NCBI GenBank assembly: GCA_002313895.1
Contig: DCAW01000050.1
Span: 16,304 to 34,273, forward strand
Reading direction: 5' to 3'
Length of the DNA stretch: 17,970 nt
Source of the DNA: Dehalococcoidia bacterium UBA1123
Lineage (GTDB): Bacteria; Chloroflexota; Dehalococcoidia; Lucifugimonadales; UBA1123
Below are positions 1 to 8,665 of this stretch, piece by piece (positions within the stretch are counted from its first letter, which is position 1; every line of letters begins with the position of its first letter). The notes under the pieces are model-generated. The model was not told the origin of the DNA. It saw nothing but the letters and a program-made list of their open reading frames with translations, and did no database searches. The translations under genes and the position numbers were made by a program.

Positions 1-2
1 CT

Positions 3-158
3 GGAGAACTTCTTGCTGAATTACAAATTCGGGGTCACTCGATCCCATTCCAGGACGCTGCGATAGCGGCGCTAGCCCTGCAACACAACCTACCAGTGTT
101 AACGCGCGACCAACATTTCTCAAGAGTTTGTAGAATCCAATTGCAACCATTCAACTGA
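3..158 (+). CDS. C-terminal end of a PIN-domain protein (VapC-like ribonuclease), partial
   Basis: The third forward frame is open from the window edge to a TGA at 156-158 and encodes the last 51 residues of a protein. They contain FQDAAIAALAL, then LPVLTRDQHFSRV. These match the last two conserved segments of PIN domains, where the Asp of QDAAIA and the Asp of TRDQHF belong to the acidic metal-binding site. PIN proteins are Mg2+-dependent RNases, most often the toxin of a VapBC pair. The antitoxin, normally just upstream, would lie outside the window. Seen: motif order and the short tail after TRDxHF. Inferred: toxin role. A non-toxin PIN protein is possible. Confidence 0.75.
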   Translation, partial: GELLAELQIRGHSIPFQDAAIAALALQHNLPVLTRDQHFSRVCRIQLQPFN

Positions 159-172
159 CCAAAATTATTCGC

Positions 173-178
173 GAGGGG
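173..178 (+). promoter_or_regulatory. Ribosome binding site of the GDPD gene
   Basis: GAGGGG ends nine bases before the GTG at 188, which supports that GTG as the start codon rather than the internal ATG of residue 6. Confidence 0.6.
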
Positions 179-187
179 ATCAACCCA

Positions 188-934
188 GTGACCGCAGAAT
201 TCATGAACATAGCCCATCGCGGGGCGTCATCATACGCGCCGGAGAACACATTCGCGGCGTATGATAAAGCGTTGGCGATGGGCGTCAACCAAATCGAACT
301 GGACGTCCACTTCACCAGCGATGACCATCTTATCGTCATCCACGACGACACTGTTGACCGCACCACCAATGGCTCCGGCCCGGTTGCAGAACACACACTG
401 GCCGAGCTTCGTACTCTGGACGCGGGATCATGGTTCGGACTCCAATACGCAGGCGAACGGATTCGCACTCTCGGAGAAGTGTTGGAACACTACAAGGGCC
501 GCCACCACTTCCACATCGAGATCAAAGCCCGTGACGTCCCTGGCCTTGCGACCCGCACGATTGACATGGTTCGAGGCTACGGACTAACCGACGACGTGAC
601 CATCACGTCGTTCTGGAAACCGTGGGTCGACGAGTCGAGAGCTTACGCTCCAGAAATTTCCACGGGTTGGTTGGTTCCTCTTGGGCCCGGTAGTCAGTGG
701 GATGACTCGATCATGGATCAGGCGCTAGAGTCTGGATTCACACAGGTTTGCCCTCGCGCCGACATCGTGACGCCTGAGATCGTCAAAATGTTGCACGACA
801 AGGGATTCGTGGTGCGGTGTCACGGCATCTTCAATGAAGACCTGATGCGCCACGCCGTGGAGTGTGGTGTTGATGGCATGACTATAAATTTCCCCGATAA
901 ACTGGTCGAACTACTTGAGACGAACCGAGGTTAG
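188..934 (+). CDS. ugpQ: Glycerophosphodiester phosphodiesterase family protein
   Basis: This 248-residue protein belongs to the GDPD family, TIM-barrel enzymes that hydrolyse glycerophosphodiesters to glycerol-3-phosphate and an alcohol. The family signature is clear: HRGA at residues 10-13, PENT at 18-21, ELDVH with metal-binding Glu37 and Asp39, and HDDT at 52-55. A second acidic site follows in HIEIKARD near 107-114. The length is typical of cytoplasmic UgpQ-type enzymes, and no signal peptide is present. The start is GTG with a purine-rich site nine bases upstream. The next gene begins 23 bases after the stop, so cotranscription is possible. The role would be salvage of phosphate and glycerol from lipid head groups. 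The exact substrate is unknown, and the symbol is by family likeness. Confidence 0.9.
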   Translation: MTAEFMNIAHRGASSYAPENTFAAYDKALAMGVNQIELDVHFTSDDHLIVIHDDTVDRTTNGSGPVAEHTLAELRTLDAGSWFGLQYAGERIRTLGEVLEHYKGRHHFHIEIKARDVPGLATRTIDMVRGYGLTDDVTITSFWKPWVDESRAYAPEISTGWLVPLGPGSQWDDSIMDQALESGFTQVCPRADIVTPEIVKMLHDKGFVVRCHGIFNEDLMRHAVECGVDGMTINFPDKLVELLETNRG

Positions 935-957
935 CTCCGGAACAAATCCATAAAGTC

Positions 958-1770
958 ATGACCATCTCCGATCGCCCCATGCTTGCGAATTGCGATTTAC
1001 TTCATGATCGAGATTGTAAATTGATCAACATACAGTTGCTCACTGTGGCTGCCGTCTTCGCCGCCCTGGCGCTTGGTTGCACGTCTAATGATGCGAGCAA
1101 CAACGGCGCTTTGGCAACTGAGATCGAACCGCGACCCACTCCTCATATCGACTGGTCGGATTTCATCAGATTCGGTGGGACTACTTATCTGCCGTGGCAC
1201 ATAGACAAAGACCCTCCTCTGCAAGATGAAGATCTGGGACCTCTGTTTGGAAGAGTGGAATTCAAATATGACGGAATCGTGACCGACCCCTTTTACAGCC
1301 CCGATAATCGGAAAGACGGTGATGCGGCTTACCTTGAGATTGGAACCCCGGTTTACATCGTCGATGGATACAAGCCTGAATTCATCCTGGCCGCCCGCAG
1401 GAACGGCAAGTTGTCGCTTTACATGTCCGACTCGCACCCAAACGCTGAGACCGGTTCTGATCTGTTGGACTTGGAAGGCAAGGTGAAGTACATCGGAGTG
1501 AACAGTCCCCAAGACAGCAAGTCGGAGCTGGCTGCCATCATAGACCAGCTCCAAATCGATTCGCTCGTCAGCATGATTCTAGACGCCCCGGTTGATTTGA
1601 ATATCCGCAATGACCCAGAGTCGGACGTGTATTTTCTGGCTTTCCATCTGTACGACGGCATCACATTCTCCAGGGGTTACGTCCCGCCACACAACCTGAT
1701 GAGTGGGGGCATTCAACTGCCGGTCGCCTTCCGCATTGCTATTGGAGACGCTATACAATTATCCGAATAA
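958..1770 (+). CDS. Putative lipoprotein of unknown function
   Basis: I do not recognise the family. The open frame gives 270 residues from ATG 958. A hydrophobic stretch (residues 22-40) ends in the lipobox LALG-Cys41, so the mature protein is probably lipidated at Cys41 and exported. The 20 residues before the hydrophobic core are unusually polar and contain two cysteines. A TTG at 1021 (residue 22) would give a normal-length signal peptide and may be the real start, although it lacks a positively charged n-region. The mature part is mostly beta-prone and acidic, with no recognised catalytic motif. The stop is nine bases before carB, so the two may be cotranscribed, but nothing links their functions. 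Confidence 0.7.
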   Translation: MTISDRPMLANCDLLHDRDCKLINIQLLTVAAVFAALALGCTSNDASNNGALATEIEPRPTPHIDWSDFIRFGGTTYLPWHIDKDPPLQDEDLGPLFGRVEFKYDGIVTDPFYSPDNRKDGDAAYLEIGTPVYIVDGYKPEFILAARRNGKLSLYMSDSHPNAETGSDLLDLEGKVKYIGVNSPQDSKSELAAIIDQLQIDSLVSMILDAPVDLNIRNDPESDVYFLAFHLYDGITFSRGYVPPHNLMSGGIQLPVAFRIAIGDAIQLSE

Positions 1771-1779
1771 ACCTCGTCA

Positions 1780-4700
1780 ATGAAAGTTGAAAAACATCCA
1801 GTGCCAAATGAATCTGGTGCCCCCTCAAAAGTCCTGGTCATAGGCTCCGGTCCTATAGTAATCGGACAGGCCGCCGAGTTCGATTACGCCGGAACGCAGG
1901 CGTGCAAAGCCCTCCGTGAGGAGGGAGTCACAACCGTTCTGGTGAATTCCAATCCCGCCACCATCATGACCGATGAGGGAATCGCCGATTTCGTGTACAT
2001 CGAACCGCTGACGGTGGAAGTCTTGGAACGAATCATCGCCACTGAAAAGCCCGACGGCATATTGCCCACCCTCGGAGGCCAGACGGGCCTCAATCTGGCA
2101 GTAGAGCTTGCCGATGCCGGAATCCTCGAAAAATACAACGTCCGGCTGCTTGGCACTCCACTCCAAACCATCCGAAACGCTGAGGATCGCGAGTTATTCC
2201 GGGACCTGTTGACCGAAATTGGAGAGCCATCCCCGCCTAGCGAAATCGTCGAATCAGTGGAAGAGGCTTACCAAGCTTTGGACAAAATCGGCCTCCCGTT
2301 GATCATCCGCCCTGCCTACACCCTCGGAGGCACAGGCGGCGGAATCGCCAACAACGGAGAAGAATTCGCCGCCTTCGTAAAAAGCGGCCTGGCAGCCAGC
2401 CCCATCGACCAAATCCTGGTGGAAAAATCCCTCGTTGGTTGGAAGGAGATCGAGTACGAGGTGATGCGGGACTCTGCCGACAACTGCATCACAATCTGCA
2501 ACATGGAAAACATCGACCCGATGGGCGTTCATACAGGCGACAGCATTGTGGTTGCTCCCAGCCAGACGCTTTCGGACAAGGAATATCAGTTGCTTCGTTC
2601 GGCAAGCCTGAAGATCATCCGAGCGCTGGGAATCGAAGGCGGGTGCAACATACAGATGTGCCTGGAGCCGGGAACCGATGTCGCCGAAACCCTGCCCGGT
2701 GGCGGGCGTTCCGACAGCCCCTATTACATCATCGAGGTTAACCCTCGTGTCAGCCGGAGTTCTGCGCTTGCCTCCAAGGCCACCGGATACCCAATTGCGC
2801 GGGTCGCCGCCAAAATCGCCGTAGGCAAACGATTGGACGAAATTCCCAACGCCGTGACCAAGCAAACGCTGGCCGCTTTCGAGCCTGCGCTGGATTACTG
2901 TGTCGTAAAGATACCTCGATGGCCTTTCGACAAATTCCCTCGAGGCGACCGGACAATCGGCACTCAGATGAAGGCCACCGGAGAAGTCATGGCGATTGAC
3001 CGGTCTTTTGAAGCCGCATTCCAAAAGGCGGTGCGATCACTGGAGATCACGAACCGTTCGCTCCTCTGGGAAGATTCAAATTGGAGCGAGAACGGCTCGC
3101 CCTTAAACATCCCGATGGAAGCCACCGACGAACGGCTCTGGGCCCTTATGGCCGCGATGCGCCGTGGCATGGCGCCTGAAGAGGTGTCGCGGATCACAGG
3201 CATTGATCCGTGGTTCACCCGCGCCTTCAACCGCATCGCGAATATGGAGCAACGTCTCCTCTCAGAAACTCTCAATCCGCATCTGATGTGGCAGGCAAAA
3301 CGTCTGGGCTTTGGCGATGAGAAAATAGCCATTCTCACTGACCGCACCGCGGACGCAACGCGAAAATTGCGACGCGATTGGGATATACGCCCTGTGTACA
3401 AGATGGTCGACACCTGCGCCGCCGAATTTGAGGCACAAACTCCGTACTTTTACAGCACATACGAACAGGAGAACGAAGCAATCCCGATTCAATCAGCAAA
3501 GGCGGTCGTCCTAGGCAGCGGGCCGATTCGCATTGGGCAAGGCATAGAGTTCGACTACTGCTCAGTTCACGCGGCCTGGGCGCTCCAGGAAGAGGGCATC
3601 AAGAGCGTGATGGCAAATTCCAATCCAGAGACGGTGTCCACCGATTTCGATACAAGCGACAGGCTGTACTTCGAGCCTTTGGATGAGGAGAGCGTGCGCG
3701 ACATCCTTGAAAACGAGTCCATCCTCACAGACAGCAACGACGTTGTCGTGCCGCCGACGATGGTCCAATTCGGAGGACAAACTGCCATAAATCTCTCGCA
3801 ATCATTGGACAAGGCGAACCTTCCGATACTCGGCTCCACCGCTCAATCCATAGATATTGCATCCGACCGGCATCTGTTCGAGGAGTTTCTGGCGAGAGTC
3901 GGCATCCCGAATCCTCCTGGAGCGGCGGTCACGACCCTCGAACAGGCGTTGAACGTGGCGCAGGATATAGGCTACCCTGCCCTCGTCCGTCCCAGCTACG
4001 TCCTTGGCGGTCGGGCTATGGAAATCGTCCAGAACGCGACGGAGCTTGTCCGGTACATGGGCCGCGCCTTCGAGGCAGGCCTTGGTCGTCGAGTTTTGAT
4101 TGACAAGTATTTCGAGGGCCGCGAGGTCGAGGTCGACGCCGTTTGCGACGGCGAAACCGTGCTGATTCCGGGCATCATGGAACACGTCGAACGAGCCGGG
4201 GTGCACAGCGGAGATTCGATAGCGATCTACCCCGGCCTGACACTCAGCGAGTCTGAAGTTAACGCCGTCGTTGACTACACAACCCGCATCGGCCTGGCCC
4301 TGGACATTCGAGGGCTCATGAACATCCAGTACGTGGTTGTCGGTGGCCCGGCATACCGCAGTCCGGGGACAGCTTCCGGAAACAACGGACAAAAAACGCA
4401 AGTCTACGTGATCGAGGTCAATCCTCGTTCCAGCCGGACAATTCCATTCATATCCAAAGTGACTGGGGTTCCAATGGTCAAATTGGCGACCAAAACCATG
4501 CTTGGCCAGAGCATCAAAGACCAAGGATACAAAGGTGGATTGTTCAAGCGGCAAAAGCTGGTCGGAGTCAAGGCTCCGGTGTTCTCGATGTCCAAACTGG
4601 CCGGCGTCGACACTTATCTGGGGCCAGAAATGAAGTCCACCGGGGAGGTCATGGGCATCGACTACGAATTTCGCCCCGCATTCGCCAAGGCATTGATGGC

Positions 4701-5142
4701 TGCTGGAATGACTCTGCCTGCCGATGGGGCGATTTTGCTGAGCATCTCGGACCGCGACAAGTCTGAAGCTGTCCAGATGATTCGTGATCTGGCAACCGCG
4801 AACTACACATTTTACGCCACCGGAGGCACCGCCGACCTTATCGAAGGTCTTGACCTTGATGTGGAAGTGAATCGGGTATCCAGGCGATTGGCCGCCCATC
4901 CCAACGTACTTGACGTGATCTTGGACGGCACTGTGGACGCAGTTGTCAACACGGTCACTGGAGACCGCGAAGTTCTTCAGGACGGATTCCACATCCGCCG
5001 GGCCGCCGTCGACGTCCGCATACCCTGCTTCACTTCCCTGGACACAGCCCGTGCCGCCGTCGAGAGCATGGCTGGCAACGGCGTCGAATACAACATCAAA
5101 CCCATGAGCGAGTATCTGGCCGGTCCAAGCTCCAAGAGATAA
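1780..5142 (+). CDS. carB: Carbamoyl-phosphate synthase large subunit
   Basis: CarB makes carbamoyl phosphate from bicarbonate, ammonia and two ATP, for pyrimidine and arginine synthesis. Ammonia comes by a tunnel from the glutaminase subunit CarA. The duplicated architecture is complete. The first half starts with [14 protein letters not shown] (17-30), and its ATP-grasp domain has the glycine loop TLGGTGGG (181-188) and [18 protein letters not shown] (319-336). An oligomerisation region follows (about 410-560). The second half repeats the pattern with [10 protein letters not shown] (579-588), VLGGRAM (741-747) and [12 protein letters not shown] (879-890). A C-terminal MGS regulatory domain (about 985-1095) contains YATGGTA. 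At 1120 residues it is longer than the roughly 1070 of E. coli CarB. Part of the excess is two insertions just before the EVNPR motifs (about 297-313 and 855-873). The ATG has no clear ribosome binding site. carA is not in the window. Confidence 0.97.
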   Translation: MKVEKHPVPNESGAPSKVLVIGSGPIVIGQAAEFDYAGTQACKALREEGVTTVLVNSNPATIMTDEGIADFVYIEPLTVEVLERIIATEKPDGILPTLGGQTGLNLAVELADAGILEKYNVRLLGTPLQTIRNAEDRELFRDLLTEIGEPSPPSEIVESVEEAYQALDKIGLPLIIRPAYTLGGTGGGIANNGEEFAAFVKSGLAASPIDQILVEKSLVGWKEIEYEVMRDSADNCITICNMENIDPMGVHTGDSIVVAPSQTLSDKEYQLLRSASLKIIRALGIEGGCNIQMCLEPGTDVAETLPGGGRSDSPYYIIEVNPRVSRSSALASKATGYPIARVAAKIAVGKRLDEIPNAVTKQTLAAFEPALDYCVVKIPRWPFDKFPRGDRTIGTQMKATGEVMAIDRSFEAAFQKAVRSLEITNRSLLWEDSNWSENGSPLNIPMEATDERLWALMAAMRRGMAPEEVSRITGIDPWFTRAFNRIANMEQRLLSETLNPHLMWQAKRLGFGDEKIAILTDRTADATRKLRRDWDIRPVYKMVDTCAAEFEAQTPYFYSTYEQENEAIPIQSAKAVVLGSGPIRIGQGIEFDYCSVHAAWALQEEGIKSVMANSNPETVSTDFDTSDRLYFEPLDEESVRDILENESILTDSNDVVVPPTMVQFGGQTAINLSQSLDKANLPILGSTAQSIDIASDRHLFEEFLARVGIPNPPGAAVTTLEQALNVAQDIGYPALVRPSYVLGGRAMEIVQNATELVRYMGRAFEAGLGRRVLIDKYFEGREVEVDAVCDGETVLIPGIMEHVERAGVHSGDSIAIYPGLTLSESEVNAVVDYTTRIGLALDIRGLMNIQYVVVGGPAYRSPGTASGNNGQKTQVYVIEVNPRSSRTIPFISKVTGVPMVKLATKTMLGQSIKDQGYKGGLFKRQKLVGVKAPVFSMSKLAGVDTYLGPEMKSTGEVMGIDYEFRPAFAKALMAAGMTLPADGAILLSISDRDKSEAVQMIRDLATANYTFYATGGTADLIEGLDLDVEVNRVSRRLAAHPNVLDVILDGTVDAVVNTVTGDREVLQDGFHIRRAAVDVRIPCFTSLDTARAAVESMAGNGVEYNIKPMSEYLAGPSSKR

Positions 5143-5149
5143 CAACTGA

Positions 5150-5155
5150 TATACT
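5150..5155 (+). promoter_or_regulatory. Possible -10 element upstream of the OsmC selenoprotein gene
   Basis: TATACT lies eight bases after the carB stop and 41 bases before the OsmC start, matching five of six positions of a housekeeping -10 box. No convincing -35 hexamer is seen at the expected distance. It may allow transcription separate from carB. Confidence 0.25.
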
Positions 5156-5196
5156 CGGTGTTCTTGAATCCAACCTGAGCGGAGTGAATTTGAAAA

Positions 5197-5718
5197 ATGC
5201 CAAGTGACATCGCGCCTTCTGTTCACGGTGACGAGCTTCCTCGTGGCGGCTCCAACATCACAATGGTAGTTGACGTGGAACACGTCGAGAAGATGCTGCA
5301 CCGAGGAACCAGACAGCACTTCGAGGTGTTCTGTGACGAGCCGGAACGCATGGGAGGCGAGGACAATTACCCACCGCCACTGACATACATCGCTATGGGC
5401 GTCGGGTTTTGACTGCTCACTCAGGTTAAGCGGTACGCTGCCATCAAAAAACTGGGGGTCACTAGTGCGAAGGTTCACGTCGAGATGGACTACTGGCTCC
5501 GAGGTTCTGTCCTCCAAGGCACAGTCGTTAGTGGGTGTGACGAGGTCCGAACACACTTCGAAGTTGAGTCAGACGAAGACGAGGAAGTGATTTTGGAAGT
5601 CATCCGACTCGCCAAGGCAGGCTGCTATGCCGAGAGATTGGTGGAAACTGCCGTTCCTCTTCATAGCACGGCGACACTGAATGGCAAGGATGTGGAGTTG
5701 CCATCAGACGGAAACTAG
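5197..5718 (+). CDS. OsmC-family redox protein, predicted selenoprotein (in-frame TGA read as selenocysteine)
   Basis: Read through the TGA at 5410-5412, this frame encodes 173 residues with the layout of OsmC/Ohr/YhfA proteins. These are thiol-dependent peroxidases that reduce organic hydroperoxides using two cysteines. Before the TGA is NYPPPLTYIAMGVGF, the counterpart of the PSPMEMVLMAAGG segment that leads into the peroxidatic Cys in YhfA. The TGA, codon 72, sits exactly at that Cys. Reading continues as LLTQVKRYAAIKKLG. The second redox position is kept as Cys143 in AKAGCYAERLVETAVPL, like EKYCSVALMLEKAV in YhfA. Other cysteines are at 47 and 114. A SECIS-like hairpin starts 11 bases after the TGA. 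A GGAG at 5181-5184 is 12 bases before the ATG. Automated callers would give two ORFs (5197-5412 and 5485-5718). A nonsense pseudogene is the alternative, but the match of TGA to the catalytic position argues against it. Confidence 0.85.
5410..5412 (+). other. In-frame UGA, predicted selenocysteine codon (residue 72)
   Basis: The TGA follows GTC GGG TTT and precedes CTG CTC ACT, at the position of the peroxidatic cysteine of OsmC-family proteins. The frame stays open for 101 more codons with family-like sequence. Selenocysteine replaces catalytic cysteine in many redox selenoproteins, and I recall OsmC-like selenoproteins being reported from marine metagenomes. Confidence 0.82.
5424..5442 (+). 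promoter_or_regulatory. Bacterial SECIS-like stem-loop for UGA recoding
   Basis: Beginning 11 bases after the UGA, the RNA can fold as a GG/CC lower stem, an internal loop (UUA against G), a four-pair upper stem AGCG/CGCU, and a three-base apical loop GUA. The loop G is 21 bases after the UGA, inside the window accepted for bacterial SECIS elements. The layout mirrors the minimal E. coli fdhF element as I remember it: GG/CC base, bulged U and G-U in the loop. SelB would bind here to deliver Sec-tRNA. The upper stem is short, so the fold should be confirmed computationally. Confidence 0.65.
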
Positions 5719-6114
5719 ACACCGCCGCATCTAAATTCGTCGTCTCGTGTCTTGGAATCGAACGTAGTTCAGTTTTCCAAGAACCTAGTACGAATCGGAT
5801 GCGACCCCAGATTCCGTTCTCGTTGTCATCATCTACATTGGAAACGGCCACAACCTACAACTCCGACGGTCTATCTTAGTGGCGCAGCAGGCAATCTGGC
5901 TCTTTACACGAACGCTCCACACGCCCTGCTTCCAGAGTAGTTGTATAGGCATGTCACGCACTAACGTCTGTCATCACTGTGGCTTTAAGTTGGAGTTTTT
6001 CAAAGTCACTCAATTCTAGGTCAATATTCTATACTTCAGCTAAACTTTTTTTCGACATCGCGTCTCAGGCTCGACTCACGAATGTCGGCCTTAGACGATC
6101 AACAGGTGACCTGA
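5719..6114. other. 396-base intergenic stretch without a supported gene
   Basis: Between the OsmC stop and the next gene no frame gives a recognisable protein. A 62-codon frame (5752-5940) is low-complexity and family-less. A 22-codon ORF at 5951-6019 contains CHHCG, but it is too short to support. The last 120 bases are AT-richer, with TATACT at 6030-6035 as a weak promoter candidate for the gene at 6115. Confidence 0.5.
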
Positions 6115-7194
6115 ATGAAAATCCTCGCAGCCGCGCGCCATCCGGGGCCAGCCGAAAGCATCTCGCCCGTCGTGAAACTGCTGATCGAGCGCGGGCATTC
6201 CGTCACGTTGATCGGGGTGCGAAACGACACGCCGGAAACCCGAATTCACGGCGGGTCTGCGACCAAATTTCGCCAGATCGGGCTCAAACCTATAGAAATG
6301 AACGAATTAGGAGACGTTCAGTGCGTTGTGTCCATCACCGACACCTACACTGATGCTATTTTTGAACGATTTAAGCCGGATAGGGTTCTGGTGGGATGTT
6401 CTGTAGACGCGACAGGGAAACACTTCGCCATTGAGGACGCACTTTTGTCAGGAGCGGATCGCCATAGCGTTACGTCGGTGCAATTGGTCGAGGCTTGGCA
6501 GGCTTGGTACCCCCGCGAAACAGGCGTGATCGCCAACCGATACGCAGTCCTCGATCAGATCACCAGAGACGTCATGAGCAAAAGAGGCGCGGAGTTGGAA
6601 CGGATCTCCGTCACTGGAAATCCAAACCTAGACAGATTCGCCAACGCCGTTCCGGACCAGCGAGAGGCGGTTCGCGACTCTCTGGAACTCAAGGATGAAC
6701 GACTGATTGTGTACTTCGGGCAAGCCGTCTCCCGAACAGGCACGCCGGACGACCCCAAGACGATGAACTGGGTCGTCAAGGCTTTGGGGATTGACGACCG
6801 ACTGGTGTTCTCTCCCCACCCACGAGACGACCGCGACTATACAACGATTCTAGCCAGCGCAGGGAATCGCGTCATTGAAACTACTCTAACAAGCGACGAA
6901 GTATTGCACGGCGCTGACGTTTCGATATCCCATTACTCCACGATGCTCATGAAATCGTCCTTGCTGGACATCCCGTCCATCAGCATCATTCACGGCGAGG
7001 ACATCCGCGACCTGCGTCGCGAAGCCACCGGCAGTCCGATGACACTGCTTGGGGGTGTCCACGAGGTCAATACTGAAGAGCAATTGCTAGCGGGATTATC
7101 TGCAGGTCTCCCGGGGCAGGCTTCCATTATCAAAAATTCCCTCAGCGTGGACGGAATGGCCGCGGAGCGGGTAGCCCAAGTTGTCTTAGCTTGA
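6115..7194 (+). CDS. GT-B-fold-like protein, glycosyltransferase/epimerase-type, function unknown
   Basis: The 359-residue protein begins MKILAAARHPGPAESISPVV and has two Rossmann-like halves, like UDP-GlcNAc 2-epimerases, DUF354 proteins and CDP-glycerol-type transferases. Supporting pieces are SVTGNPNLDRF (165-174, in the style of the inter-domain TGNP motif), VYFGQAVS (199-206), FSPHPRDDRDY (232-242) and ISHYSTMLMKSSLLDIPSISI (271-291), which resembles the donor-binding S-x-ST region of GT-B enzymes. No signal peptide or membrane segment is seen. AGGTGA lies five bases before the ATG. It is flanked by a long upstream gap and an aminotransferase with its own promoter, so it is probably monocistronic. 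The substrate cannot be assigned. Confidence 0.7.
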   Translation: MKILAAARHPGPAESISPVVKLLIERGHSVTLIGVRNDTPETRIHGGSATKFRQIGLKPIEMNELGDVQCVVSITDTYTDAIFERFKPDRVLVGCSVDATGKHFAIEDALLSGADRHSVTSVQLVEAWQAWYPRETGVIANRYAVLDQITRDVMSKRGAELERISVTGNPNLDRFANAVPDQREAVRDSLELKDERLIVYFGQAVSRTGTPDDPKTMNWVVKALGIDDRLVFSPHPRDDRDYTTILASAGNRVIETTLTSDEVLHGADVSISHYSTMLMKSSLLDIPSISIIHGEDIRDLRREATGSPMTLLGGVHEVNTEEQLLAGLSAGLPGQASIIKNSLSVDGMAAERVAQVVLA

Positions 7195-7263
7195 ATCGCT
7201 TGTAGACAAGGTGGCTTCGGCGAGACCCTCAGTTGACCGTTGCCCAGTCTGTAGCTGTGTGAG

Positions 7264-7291
7264 ATGACGCATTCTGGCAACAGTGTACAAT
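7264..7291 (+). promoter_or_regulatory. Predicted promoter of the aminotransferase gene
   Basis: ATGACG at 7264-7269 (similar to TTGACA) and TACAAT at 7286-7291 are separated by 16 bases. A transcript from here would start near 7298. That excludes the upstream ATG at 7264 and supports the start at 7336. Confidence 0.45.
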
Positions 7292-7335
7292 GGCGCAACC
7301 CGAAGATCTCTATCATCAAGACTCAGGAACGACTC

Positions 7336-8520
7336 ATGACCATACCAGACCGCGTGCGCTCGGTGGTTATGCCTCCGATTGATGCCCTCAACAGCCGCAT
7401 GGCCGAGCTTCTCGCTCAGGGCTGCGACGTCACAAGTCTGGGACAGAGCGTCCCGTTCTTTGGGCCGCCCGAGGAGATGTTGGACGCAGTGTCCGAGAGG
7501 TTGCGCTCGTCGCCGAGGATACACGTCTATGGCCCGGATGCCGGAATCCCTGAGCTTCGCGAGGCGTTGTCCGACAAGCTGGCTCGATTCAACGGAATCG
7601 CTGCTGACCCCGTAAGCCAGATCATGATTACTCCAGGCTCCAACCAGGCGTTCATGGTCGCAATGCTAACCTTGCTGAATCCCGGTGACGAGGTTGCAAT
7701 CGCGGCGCCGTACTACTTCAATCATCATATGGCTATCGAGCTTGCGGGAGGTCGGGTTGTTGAAATTCCCCTGAGCGAGGAAGACGGATTCCAGATGCAC
7801 CTCAGCGACATCAAGCAGGTGATTACAAGCCGGACCAAATCGATCGTCGTCACATCTCCCAACAATCCAACCGGCACGGTCTATGACCCCGCAGAAATCG
7901 AACGCATCGCCAAGTTTGCGGCAGACCGAGGAATCTACCTGATTAGCGACGAAGCTTACGAAACGTTCTGTTTCGAGGACTCGACACCGTTCTCCCCCGG
8001 CTCCATCTCCGAGATTGCCGATAACGTCATAACGCTGGGCAGTTTTTCCAAGACATTTGGGATGACTGGCTGGCGGGTTGGCTACATCGTCGGAAACTCG
8101 GAATTTCTCCGCCAAGCCGTCAAGGTTCAAGACGCCACGGCCATCTGCGCGGCAATTGTGTCTCAGGTCGCGGCCACGGCAGCGTTGGAGGTTTTCGACA
8201 CTTTCACTTTCAGCCATGCCCAAGAACTTGAGGATCGTAGGAGTCTTCTCGCAGACACAATCGACGCCATCCCGGCGCTGAACTGGGAGCGCACAAGCGG
8301 AGCGCTGTTCGCTTTCGTCAGATCAGACTTCCAGCCGACCAAACGAGAGCTTTCATGGGATATTCTCGAAACTTCGGGAGTCCTCACGGTGCCTGGAAGC
8401 GCCTTTGGAGAGAAATGGTCCAACTACCTGCGTATCTCATACGGCTGTTCGCCTCGGGAACGTTACGAGTCGGCGCTGGATAAGTTGAGAGGGTATTTCG
8501 AGATTTCCAAATCAAAGTGA
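7336..8520 (+). CDS. Class I/II PLP-dependent aminotransferase (aspartate aminotransferase-like)
   Basis: This 394-residue fold-type I aminotransferase transfers an amino group between an amino acid and a 2-oxo acid using PLP. Residues are numbered from ATG 7336. They include VYGPDAGIPELREAL (about 64-78, substrate loop), SPNNPTG (about 174-180, PLP-contacting Asn), ISDEAYE (about 203-209, PLP-contacting Asp and Tyr) and SFSKTFGMTGWRVGY with Schiff-base Lys239. The C-terminal YLRISYG supplies the Arg that binds the substrate carboxylate. Length is typical. An upstream in-frame ATG at 7264 would add 24 residues, but AGGA at 7325-7328 with seven-base spacing and the predicted promoter favour 7336. 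Substrate specificity is open. The gene ends about 145 bases before the convergent coxM, with a shared hairpin between. Confidence 0.92.
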   Translation: MTIPDRVRSVVMPPIDALNSRMAELLAQGCDVTSLGQSVPFFGPPEEMLDAVSERLRSSPRIHVYGPDAGIPELREALSDKLARFNGIAADPVSQIMITPGSNQAFMVAMLTLLNPGDEVAIAAPYYFNHHMAIELAGGRVVEIPLSEEDGFQMHLSDIKQVITSRTKSIVVTSPNNPTGTVYDPAEIERIAKFAADRGIYLISDEAYETFCFEDSTPFSPGSISEIADNVITLGSFSKTFGMTGWRVGYIVGNSEFLRQAVKVQDATAICAAIVSQVAATAALEVFDTFTFSHAQELEDRRSLLADTIDAIPALNWERTSGALFAFVRSDFQPTKRELSWDILETSGVLTVPGSAFGEKWSNYLRISYGCSPRERYESALDKLRGYFEISKSK

Positions 8521-8594
8521 CGCATTTTGGAGGCCAAATATGCCTTGCGCGGCGATCCAGGGCTCAAAATGCCGAGGCTCTAAAAACCCGACGC

Positions 8595-8629
8595 AAAAAA
8601 AGGGGCAGCCAATTCGTTGGCTGCCCCTT
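8595..8629 (-). terminator. Rho-independent terminator between convergent genes
   Basis: A perfect 13-pair stem (8600-8612 with 8617-8629) encloses the four-base loop TTCG. On the minus strand it is followed by a run of seven T (the complement of 8595-8601). It is therefore a strong terminator for the coxS-coxM transcript. On the plus strand no T-run follows, so for the aminotransferase it would act only as a 3' stabilising hairpin. Confidence 0.85.
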
Positions 8630-8665
8630 CCGATTCATATTCAATTGTCTGGCCAGGTTAGTTGG

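Noticed and set aside
5410..5412. OsmC gene as an ordinary nonsense pseudogene, or as two separate genes
   Set aside because: Both halves keep family motifs in one frame, the TGA coincides with the catalytic Cys and a SECIS-like hairpin follows. The downstream ATG at 5485 has no ribosome binding site and would lack the catalytic half.
3802..5556. 584-codon open frame on the minus strand across carB
   Set aside because: It is a codon-bias shadow of carB and the OsmC gene. Its translation has no family motif and is rich in His, Arg and Ser as expected for an antisense frame.
5752..5940. 62-codon ORF between the OsmC gene and the GT-B-like gene
   Set aside because: No ribosome binding site and a low-complexity translation with no family likeness.
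5951..6019. 22-codon ORF with CHHCG (half zinc-ribbon)
   Set aside because: Too short, only one Cys pair, and no ribosome binding site.
7264..7335. Longer N-terminus of the aminotransferase
   Set aside because: It overlaps the predicted promoter and has no ribosome binding site, whereas AGGA precedes the ATG at 7336.
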